A DNA stretch of 12,794 nt from contig PBOW01000036.1 in the NCBI GenBank assembly GCA_002725365.1, positions 1-12,794 of the forward strand, given 5' to 3'. Of this stretch, positions 7,600-12,794 are shown piece after piece (the first letter of the stretch is position 1; each line of letters starts with the position of its first letter). Source of the DNA: Chloroflexota bacterium. GTDB lineage: Bacteria > Chloroflexota > Dehalococcoidia > UBA2979. The position numbers and the translations under genes are program-made. A model generated the notes under the pieces. It had not been told where the DNA came from. It was given only the letters and a program-made list of their open reading frames with translations, and searched no databases.

Positions 7600-7609
7600 A
7601 TGCCTGTAA
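7544..7609 (+). CDS. Possible 21-residue leader peptide overlapping the map start
   Basis: An ATG at 7544 opens 21 codons (MINDLVSKAGFYRVGYRLSC and one Leu) and stops with TAA at 7607-7609, ten bases inside map in another frame. It has a better spaced ribosome binding site (GGGGAG, 8 bases) than map itself. It resembles no family I recognise. It could couple or limit translation of map, or it could be chance; a competing ATG at 7540 reads only three codons. Confidence 0.22.
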   Translation: MINDLVSKAGFYRVGYRLSCL

Positions 7610-8364
7610 CTATAAAGTCTCAAAATGAGATCGATATCATGCGTTCTGCGGGTGGTATTAATGCCGAAGTACGGGAAATGTTGCGAGAAAATATTTCCCC
7701 AGGCATTACTGGATTTGAGTTGGATCGCCTTGCACAAGAGGCAATCAAAGCTCGGGGTGCTATTGCCACTTTTCTGGGGTATAGCCCATGGGGTAAACCC
7801 CCGTATCCGGGCGCGATTTGTTTTTCAGTAAATGAGGTGTTGGTTCATGGTTTGCCAGGGAATCAAAGACTTGAAGAGGGTGATTTAGTGAGCATAGATC
7901 TCGGAGTAACGTACCAAGGATATGTATCAGATGCTGCTTTTACGGTGGGTGTTGGTGTGGTCTCTGAGGAGGCGCGATCTTTGATGGAGATTACTGAAGA
8001 ATCTCTTGTACAAGGGATTTCTGTAGCTACTGTGGGTAACCGCATAGGGGATATTTCCCAAACAATTGGTGCTTGCGGTGAGGAATCTTCTTTGGGAATT
8101 ATTCGCGGCTACGGCGGCCACGGTGTGGGGCGAGAGATGCATGAGGAACCTCATATACCCAATCATGGCCGCAAAGGAACTGGCTTGGAGCTCCGTCGAG
8201 GCATGGTAGTGGCTCTAGAACCAATGTTTTGTATAGGAGACCCTGCTACTCATGAACTCGAAGACGAGTGGTCCGTAGCAATTTCTGATGGATCATTATC
8301 AGCTCACTTCGAACATACGGTGGCTATTACTGATAATGGACCGGAGGTACTGACCCGGGCTTAG
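7600..8364 (+). CDS. map: Methionine aminopeptidase, type I
   Basis: This enzyme removes the initiator methionine from new proteins whose second residue is small, using a two-metal site. All expected residues are visible: H83 in VLVHGLPG, metal ligands D100 (VSIDLGV) and D111 (YVSDAAF), H174 in GYGGHGVGR, H181 in EMHEEPHIPN, E207 in VALEPMF and E238 in HFEHTVAI. At 254 residues it is the short form without an N-terminal extension. The start is supported by the family-like MPVTIKSQNEIDIMRSAG. infA follows 15 bases after the stop. Confidence 0.98.
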   Translation: MPVTIKSQNEIDIMRSAGGINAEVREMLRENISPGITGFELDRLAQEAIKARGAIATFLGYSPWGKPPYPGAICFSVNEVLVHGLPGNQRLEEGDLVSIDLGVTYQGYVSDAAFTVGVGVVSEEARSLMEITEESLVQGISVATVGNRIGDISQTIGACGEESSLGIIRGYGGHGVGREMHEEPHIPNHGRKGTGLELRRGMVVALEPMFCIGDPATHELEDEWSVAISDGSLSAHFEHTVAITDNGPEVLTRA

Positions 8365-8379
8365 GCTCGGTTCTGAATT

Positions 8380-8652
8380 ATGGCTAGATCATCAAAGAAA
8401 AAACAGCCCGCAAATAACGAAGAGGCGAGAGCTGAGAAAAAGAAAGAGGTAATCGAAGTTGAAGGGATAGTTAAAACTGCTCTACCGAACGCCATGTTCG
8501 AAGTAGAGCTTCCCAATGAACACCGAGTATTAGCTGGTATTTCAGGGCGGATGAGGATGAACTACATTCGTATTTTGTTGGGTGACAGGGTGTTGGTCGA
8601 GCTTAGTCCATATGACCTTACCCGAGGACGAATCACATATAGGTTCCGCTAG
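8380..8652 (+). CDS. infA: Translation initiation factor IF-1 with charged N-terminal extension
   Basis: IF-1 is an OB-fold protein that covers the A site of the small subunit during initiation. The core begins at residue 24 with [21 protein letters not shown] and continues through [43 protein letters not shown], the normal end. Common IF-1 has 71-74 residues with only about five before VIEVEG; here 23 precede it, mostly Lys, Arg and Glu. No ATG, GTG or TTG lies between the first ATG and the core, so the extension is likely translated. No strong ribosome binding site is seen in the 15-base gap after map. Confidence 0.96.
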   Translation: MARSSKKKQPANNEEARAEKKKEVIEVEGIVKTALPNAMFEVELPNEHRVLAGISGRMRMNYIRILLGDRVLVELSPYDLTRGRITYRFR

Positions 8653-8680
8653 CCCTAGTTGTGACAAAGAGGGAAATTCG

Positions 8681-8794
8681 ATGAAAGTAAGTGCTTCAGT
8701 AAAAAAACGATGCAACAAGTGTCAGGTCATTAAGCGCAGAGGCCGTATAAGAGTGATTTGCGAGACTAAGCGTCATAAGCAGCGACAGGGATAG
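8681..8794 (+). CDS. rpmJ: 50S ribosomal protein L36
   Basis: L36 is the smallest large-subunit protein. The 37-residue product starts [20 protein letters not shown] and contains the zinc ligands C11, C14, C27 and H32 of the zinc-binding type. The open frame extends upstream into infA, but a GAGGG ribosome binding site and the family start MKV place the beginning at 8681. It lies between infA and rpsM, as in Gram-positive and Chloroflexota-like operons. Confidence 0.97.
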   Translation: MKVSASVKKRCNKCQVIKRRGRIRVICETKRHKQRQG

Positions 8795-8821
8795 AGAATT
8801 TTATGATTTCAGGAGTTATCA

Positions 8822-9199
8822 ATGGCTAGAATTGCAGGGGTCGACTTACCAAGAGAGAAACAGATTATGTTTGCTCTCCCTTATATTTATGGTATTGGTC
8901 GTCCGACCGCAAAATTAATATGTACTCAAGCAAGTGTTGAGCCGGATAAAATCGTGTCCGAGCTCGACGATGATGAGATTGCGAGATTGAGATCAATTAT
9001 TGATAATAACGATGATTTTGAGGGAGGACTTAGACGGTCTGTACGTTCAAATATACAGCGTTTGATAGAGATCAATTCTTATAGAGGTAGTAGACATAGG
9101 CGGGGCTTACCGGTCAGAGGTCAGCGAACAAAGACTAACGCCCGTACCCGTAGAGGTGCACGTCGTACAATCGCCGGCAAGCGCCAAGTGACGAAGTAG
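8822..9199 (+). CDS. rpsM: 30S ribosomal protein S13
   Basis: S13 lies in the head of the small subunit, contacts the P-site tRNA through its C-terminal tail and forms bridges to L5. Signatures are [26 protein letters not shown] at the N-terminus, the conserved [33 protein letters not shown] block (residues about 79-111) and a basic tail. Length 125 is typical. AGGAG at 8811-8815 sits 6 bases before the ATG. It opens the alpha operon. Confidence 0.98.
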   Translation: MARIAGVDLPREKQIMFALPYIYGIGRPTAKLICTQASVEPDKIVSELDDDEIARLRSIIDNNDDFEGGLRRSVRSNIQRLIEINSYRGSRHRRGLPVRGQRTKTNARTRRGARRTIAGKRQVTK

Positions 9200-9234
9200 C
9201 AATTTCAACCCGATCGTATAGAGGAGTATAGAAT

Positions 9235-9627
9235 ATGGGTTCAGTTAGACGAGGAAGATCTCGGAGAAAAGAACGGCGGAATGTGCCTGTAGGTAAGGCC
9301 TACATCCATTCTACTTTCAATAACACCATTATTACTATTTCAGACCCCAACGGAAATGCAATAGCCCAGACGAGTGGTGGCACGGTGGGATTCAAAGGTA
9401 GTCGTAAAAGCACACCCTACGCAGCACAGTTGGCTGCAGACGCAATAATGCAGGATGTTTCTGAGCATGGTGTACGTGCAGTAGACGTTGTACTTAACGG
9501 TCCTGGTCCAGGAAGAGAGTCAGCTATTCGCGCGCTTGGTGCGAATGGTCTGCGTATTCTCTCGATCAGGGACGCAACTCCAGTTCCTCACAACGGATGT
9601 CGTGCTCGTAGGCGCCCACGAAACTAG
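9235..9627 (+). CDS. rpsK: 30S ribosomal protein S11
   Basis: S11 lies on the platform of the small subunit, near the E-site mRNA. Signatures are [22 protein letters not shown] near residues 20-41, [18 protein letters not shown] around 53-70, [16 protein letters not shown] and the closing [17 protein letters not shown]. Length 130 is normal. A GAGGAG ribosome binding site (9221-9226) is 8 bases before the ATG. The order rpsM-rpsK-rpsD-rpoA-rplQ is the classic alpha operon. Confidence 0.98.
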   Translation: MGSVRRGRSRRKERRNVPVGKAYIHSTFNNTIITISDPNGNAIAQTSGGTVGFKGSRKSTPYAAQLAADAIMQDVSEHGVRAVDVVLNGPGPGRESAIRALGANGLRILSIRDATPVPHNGCRARRRPRN

Positions 9628-9647
9628 TTAATTTAAGGATTCACAGT

Positions 9648-10256
9648 ATGGCTCGATACACAGGACCAAAATGCCGAAAATGTAGAAGATTTCAAGCCTC
9701 CTTATGCGGAAAGGCAAATTGCGCTATTACGAAAAAAAACCTTCCTCCTGGACCACGCCCGGTAAGACGGAGGAAAATCTCTGATGCAGGCCAGCAGCTT
9801 ATTGAGAAGCAAAAAGTGCGATTTGCCTACGGAGTTATGGAGAAGCAATTTAGAGGTATTTACGATAAGGCCTCTCGAATGCCTGGAGAAACCGGTCTAA
9901 ATCTGATGTCACTGTTGGAACTTAGACTGGACAATATCGTATACCGTCTTGGGTTGGCCGCTACCAGATCCCAGGCTAGACAGCTAGTAACCCATGGGCT
10001 TGTTTCTGTTGATGGTCAGAAGATGTCAGTTCCAAGCGCCAGATTAAAAATAGGACAGAAAATTTCGTTTACCGAAAGAGGTAGACGCAGTAAATACTGC
10101 GAGATCTTAAAAGAAGAGATTGCAGGACGTGACGTTAAGGGTTGGTTATCTCTTGATCGAGATAACCTGACAGGTGAACTTTTGTCACTGCCAGGAGCAG
10201 GTGATTGGGAATCTATATTCAATCCAACGGCGATTGTCGAAAGATACTCTCGTTAA
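9648..10256 (+). CDS. rpsD: 30S ribosomal protein S4, four-cysteine type
   Basis: S4 starts small-subunit assembly by binding the 5' domain of 16S rRNA, and in E. coli and Bacillus it represses its own operon through mRNA binding. The N-terminus MARYTGPKCRKC carries C9 and C12, with C20 and C25 completing a CX2C-X7-CX4C zinc-type cluster. The S4 RNA-binding domain follows at about 90-150 (LELRLDNIVYRLGLAATRSQARQLVTHG). Length 202 is standard. AAGGA lies 8 bases before the ATG. Two perfect inverted repeats lie in the 3' part of the gene (10086-10101 and 10144-10167). Confidence 0.98.
   Translation: MARYTGPKCRKCRRFQASLCGKANCAITKKNLPPGPRPVRRRKISDAGQQLIEKQKVRFAYGVMEKQFRGIYDKASRMPGETGLNLMSLLELRLDNIVYRLGLAATRSQARQLVTHGLVSVDGQKMSVPSARLKIGQKISFTERGRRSKYCEILKEEIAGRDVKGWLSLDRDNLTGELLSLPGAGDWESIFNPTAIVERYSR
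10086..10101. repeat. Perfect inverted repeat within rpsD
   Basis: CGCAGTA and its exact complement TACTGCG are separated by two A bases. In RNA the usable hairpin is about five to six base pairs with a small A/T-rich loop. It is inside the S4 coding region, so part of the pattern may come from codon choice. A second repeat follows 42 bases later. Confidence 0.5.
10144..10167. repeat. Perfect 9-base inverted repeat near the end of rpsD
   Basis: GGTTATCTC and GAGATAACC pair perfectly around the six-base loop TTGATC. There is no T run after it, so it is not an intrinsic terminator. It lies inside the coding region about 120 bases before the rpoA start. A role in mRNA folding, processing or S4 feedback control is possible but is inference. 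Confidence 0.55.
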
Positions 10257-10288
10257 AAAATAGGTATTACTAGTATTGGAGGCGCAGG

Positions 10289-11374
10289 ATGGCAGATCTA
10301 CGTTTAGCTGAGATAGATATCCAGCAGGAAGATTCTGATTACATTCGAGTTACAGCAGGTCCATTAGAGGCTGGCTTTGGCACGACTTTGGGGAATGCTA
10401 TGAGGCGAGTCCTGCTTTCGTCACTTCCAGGAGCGGCTATATATGCTGTTCGTGGTGAGCATATTCAGCACGAATTTCAAACGATTCCAGGAATTAGGGA
10501 AGACCTAATAGAGTTGATGCTTAATTTGAAAGAAGTCCGGCTCCGAGCTAATGCGGATCGGCAAGCACGTATGACCCTTGATTCCAAAGGCAAAGGCGTG
10601 CTGACAGCGGCAGATATTCAAACGACAGCTGATTATGAAATAGTTAACCCTGATCTTGTGATATGCCATGTTGATGACGCCGATGCAAGCCTATCTATTG
10701 AGCTATTCGTGCAGACTGGGAGAGGGTACATACCTTCCGATCAGCTTGAGCAAGCCGGTGAAACGGTTTCTATCGGTCTCATTCCGCTTGATCAAGTGTA
10801 TTCACCTATACGACGAGTGTCCTATGAAGTTAATGAAATACAGCAAGCTGGAGAGGCTTACGATAGTCTCGCATTGGAAGTTTGGACCGACGGGACTATC
10901 TCGGGTAGTTCAGCAATAAGTGAAGCGTCCGATATTTTAGTTTCGCAACTCACGCCATTCTCATTGATGACGGAGGGAAGACTGCAGCTCGATGTGTCTC
11001 CAGTTTCACCTATCCTTGAGCTCCCAATTGAGGAATTAGCTCTTTCGCAGCGTGTGAATAATCTGCTTCGCAGATCTAAAATCGCGACCATTGGGGCTGT
11101 CCTCGAGCATAGCAAAGAAGAACTGCTCACTCTTCGCAATTTTGGAGAACTGGGATATACCGAGTTAATCTCGGCGCTTGAAACCAAAGGTTTCCCCGTG
11201 CCAAAAGGTGAAAGCGAATCAGAGGTCTTAACGGACGTATCATCTGAGAGTGCTTCAACTGCTGCTAATTCCGCATCAGACGACAATGTAGTTAATGATG
11301 ATGAGCCAACCAGTGCACTCGCTGCAGCTTTGCGCGACGCTATGAAAGAACGTTCCAATACAGAAGAACGCTAG
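10289..11374 (+). CDS. rpoA: DNA-directed RNA polymerase subunit alpha
   Basis: Alpha dimerises to nucleate RNA polymerase assembly, and its C-terminal domain binds upstream DNA and activators. The N-terminal domain shows PLEAGFGTTLGNAMRRVLLSSLPGAA (residues 25-50), TIPGIREDLIELMLNLK, GRGYIPSD and EVWTDGTI. The C-terminal domain (about 243-303) has LPIEELALSQRVNNLL and LRNFGELGYTELISAL. R255 and N258 match E. coli R265 and N268, but L288 and G289 stand where K298 and S299 normally contact DNA. A tail of about 55 acidic or small residues brings the length to 361, compared with 310-330 in most families. GGAGG (10278-10282) precedes the ATG. Confidence 0.98.
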   Translation: MADLRLAEIDIQQEDSDYIRVTAGPLEAGFGTTLGNAMRRVLLSSLPGAAIYAVRGEHIQHEFQTIPGIREDLIELMLNLKEVRLRANADRQARMTLDSKGKGVLTAADIQTTADYEIVNPDLVICHVDDADASLSIELFVQTGRGYIPSDQLEQAGETVSIGLIPLDQVYSPIRRVSYEVNEIQQAGEAYDSLALEVWTDGTISGSSAISEASDILVSQLTPFSLMTEGRLQLDVSPVSPILELPIEELALSQRVNNLLRRSKIATIGAVLEHSKEELLTLRNFGELGYTELISALETKGFPVPKGESESEVLTDVSSESASTAANSASDDNVVNDDEPTSALAAALRDAMKERSNTEER

Positions 11375-11416
11375 AGAGTTTACGACAGGCTCGATTAGAA
11401 AGTTTAGGGGCACAAT

Positions 11417-11767
11417 ATGAGACATAGACAGTCAGGTAGGCGTTTCGATATGCCCACTGGTCAGCGAAACCACATGTTTCGGATTCTCACTCGCACTGTT
11501 CTCACTAGGGGAGGAGCATTCACTACCGAAGCTCGAGCTAAAGAGATCAGAAGAGTGGTTGATCGGATGATTACACTTGGTAAGCAAGATAGTGTCCACG
11601 CTCGCCGGCAGGCCCTGTCTTTTATAGCGGATCGAGATGTTGTACAGACACTTTTTGATGACGTGGCACCGCGTTACGCCAGTCGATCTGGCGGATATAC
11701 GCGCGTAGTGAAACTTGGTCGACGTAAAGGTGACGCGGCTCGCGTGGCAAGAGTAGAGCTGGTCTAG
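11417..11767 (+). CDS. rplQ: 50S ribosomal protein L17
   Basis: L17 lies near the peptide exit tunnel of the large subunit. The N-terminus MRHRQSGRRFDMPTGQRNHMFRILTRTVL is diagnostic, followed by TTEARAKEIRRVVDRMITLGK (about residues 36-56) and the SGGYTRVVKLGRRKGDAA segment close to the C-terminus. Length 116 is the common bacterial size. AGGGG stands shortly before the ATG in a 42-base gap after rpoA. It is the last gene of the classic alpha operon, with truA 22 bases downstream. Confidence 0.98.
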   Translation: MRHRQSGRRFDMPTGQRNHMFRILTRTVLTRGGAFTTEARAKEIRRVVDRMITLGKQDSVHARRQALSFIADRDVVQTLFDDVAPRYASRSGGYTRVVKLGRRKGDAARVARVELV

Positions 11768-11789
11768 TAGTGGTCACTTGTAAATAATT

Positions 11790-12641
11790 ATGAAATTGCC
11801 GGAACTCCTATCACCCACCCACCTTGCACTAAAGCTTGAGTACGACGGGTCGGCTTTCTTTGGCAGTCAACGCCAATTAGATGTGCGCACTGTACAGAGT
11901 GAGCTCGAGCAGGTGTTGTCAGATTGCTTGAATGAGAAAATCTCAACGAAATTTTCTGGCAGGACGGACAGCGGAGTACATGCTTTGGGACAAGTAGTTT
12001 CATTTTGTTCAGATAGTGTTTCCAGGTACGATATTGGTTCGGTGTTCGGAATGATTGATTCACGTTTACCTGATGATATCAATCTCGTTGATGTTGCCAA
12101 TGTGTCAGATGATTTTGATCCTCGTAGAGACGCGGTGTCCCGGACCTATAGGTATAGGATTGTTCACGGTAGAGGTAGATCGGTGCTATCACGCAGGACC
12201 GCTCACGTGCTGCGAAAGAGATTAGATGTGTCAAGCTTGATAGATGCCTTGGAGTTATTGCCACTCGAAGAAGTCGACTGGGCCCCTTTTGCCGCCAAAA
12301 TGCCCGATCACTACCCCACTCGCAGGAGATTACTGTCTGCAACTGCGGCGTTAGTTTCAGATAGTGAATTAAATTTACATTTCACAGCGAGTGGTTTTTT
12401 GTATCATCAAGTTCGAATTATGGTGGGTGCTTTGCTGCGTGTCGCCATGAATAAGATCAGTATTTCTGAATTTGAAGACTTGCAATATGGTGAAATAGGT
12501 TCTGCAGGTCCGGTCGCACCTGCAGAAGGACTCACTTTATGCAATGTGAGCTATCCGAGCGGACTTGTGAACTGGGTCCGTAGCGGTGAAGAAGAGCAAT
12601 TTGTTCCGCTAGAGCGACCTTTGTTGGAACTAGCTGTGTGA
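11790..12641 (+). CDS. truA: tRNA pseudouridine synthase A
   Basis: TruA converts uridines 38-40 in the anticodon arm of tRNAs to pseudouridine. The catalytic aspartate is D60 in the motif KFSGRTDSGVHALGQVVSF. The N-terminal LKLEYDGSAFFGSQRQ, the SRTYRYRI segment, FLYHQVRIMVGALL and the ending APAEGLTL.NV.Y are all family hallmarks. In the first motif the usual Trp (as in YxGWQ) is Ser. Length 283 is a little above the usual 245-275, with about ten extra N-terminal residues. The ribosome binding site is weak. truA between rplQ and rplM is a known arrangement. A 10-base perfect inverted repeat lies at 12500-12527. Confidence 0.97.
   Translation: MKLPELLSPTHLALKLEYDGSAFFGSQRQLDVRTVQSELEQVLSDCLNEKISTKFSGRTDSGVHALGQVVSFCSDSVSRYDIGSVFGMIDSRLPDDINLVDVANVSDDFDPRRDAVSRTYRYRIVHGRGRSVLSRRTAHVLRKRLDVSSLIDALELLPLEEVDWAPFAAKMPDHYPTRRRLLSATAALVSDSELNLHFTASGFLYHQVRIMVGALLRVAMNKISISEFEDLQYGEIGSAGPVAPAEGLTLCNVSYPSGLVNWVRSGEEEQFVPLERPLLELAV
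12500..12527. repeat. Perfect 10-base inverted repeat near the end of truA
   Basis: TTCTGCAGGT and ACCTGCAGAA pair without a mismatch around the 8-base loop CCGGTCGC. No T run follows, so it is not an intrinsic terminator. It codes for the SAGPVAPAE part of TruA, which includes the conserved APxEGL motif, so chance and codon choice could explain it. It ends 127 bases before the rplM start. Confidence 0.6.
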
Positions 12642-12654
12642 TTTGGAGTAGCAG

Positions 12655-12794
12655 ATGACAGTACTAAAGAAACGTCGAGTCAAGGGTCCTAAAACATCCC
12701 GACTGCGCGCTTCGGAGATAACCCGAAGCTGGCATGTAGTGGATCTTACAGGAAGACCTTTGGGGCGAGTGGCCTCTGAAATAGCTGGCCTTTT
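12655..12794 (+). CDS. rplM: 50S ribosomal protein L13, 5' part, with basic N-terminal extension
   Basis: The gene runs off the end of the window after 46 full codons. Residues from about 26 read [21 protein letters not shown], the N-terminal signature of L13, a primary 23S rRNA-binding protein of the large subunit. In family members the Trp lies near residue 15; here about 11 extra, mostly basic residues ([11 protein letters not shown]) come first. No later ATG, GTG or TTG is available before the core, and GGAG at 12645-12648 supports this ATG. rpsI would be expected next. Confidence 0.94.
   Translation, partial: MTVLKKRRVKGPKTSRLRASEITRSWHVVDLTGRPLGRVASEIAGL

Noticed and set aside
8582..8680. 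Upstream extension of the L36 reading frame into infA
   Set aside because: The ATG at 8681 has a GAGGG ribosome binding site and gives exactly the 37-residue family length.
10858..11358. 166-codon open frame on the minus strand across the rpoA 3' half
   Set aside because: It mirrors the Ser/Glu/Asp-rich codons of rpoA, has no family resemblance and lies opposite a certain gene.
1..12794. A hidden novel system such as defence, mobile or biosynthetic genes
   Set aside because: Every substantial open frame on the coding strand is a known housekeeping gene in a familiar order, and the gaps are too short to hold another gene of normal size.

Overview
This window is a bacterial ribosomal-protein superoperon, read entirely on the + strand. 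It starts in the last codons of rpsC and stops inside rplM. It holds the end of the S10 operon (rpsC tail, rplP, rpmC, rpsQ), the complete spc operon (rplN, rplX, rplE, rpsN, rpsH, rplF, rplR, rpsE, rpmD, rplO, secY), a linking block (adk, map, infA, rpmJ), the alpha operon (rpsM, rpsK, rpsD, rpoA, rplQ), and then truA-rplM, which in many bacteria continues into rpsI. No tRNA, rRNA, mobile element, CRISPR array or convincing terminator is visible. No gap between genes exceeds 131 bases.

The secY-adk-map-infA-rpmJ-rpsM-rpsK-rpsD-rpoA-rplQ order followed by truA-rplM is typical of Gram-positive and Chloroflexota-like bacteria and unlike Proteobacteria. Base composition looks mid-range. The style of L14, L15, S17 and L36 recalls Chloroflexota (Dehalococcoidia or the marine SAR202 group), but that placement is from memory and is only a tentative inference.

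The genes work together: the ribosomal proteins build both subunits, SecY is the channel of the protein export machine, Adk balances adenylate nucleotides, Map removes the initiator methionine, IF-1 acts in initiation, RpoA is the RNA polymerase alpha subunit and TruA modifies tRNA. Seven junctions overlap by one or four bases or abut directly, which points to translational coupling.

I found no undescribed biological system here. What deserves a second look is smaller: terminal extensions on several conserved proteins (an acidic tail on S17, a charged head on IF-1, a basic head on L13, extra ends on L15, an acidic tail on RpoA); an alpha C-terminal domain with two usual DNA-contacting residues replaced; a zinc-free long S14 beside zinc-type L24, L36, S4 and Adk; two gaps with possible short leader ORFs; and perfect inverted repeats inside rpsD and truA, each about 120-130 bases before the next gene.
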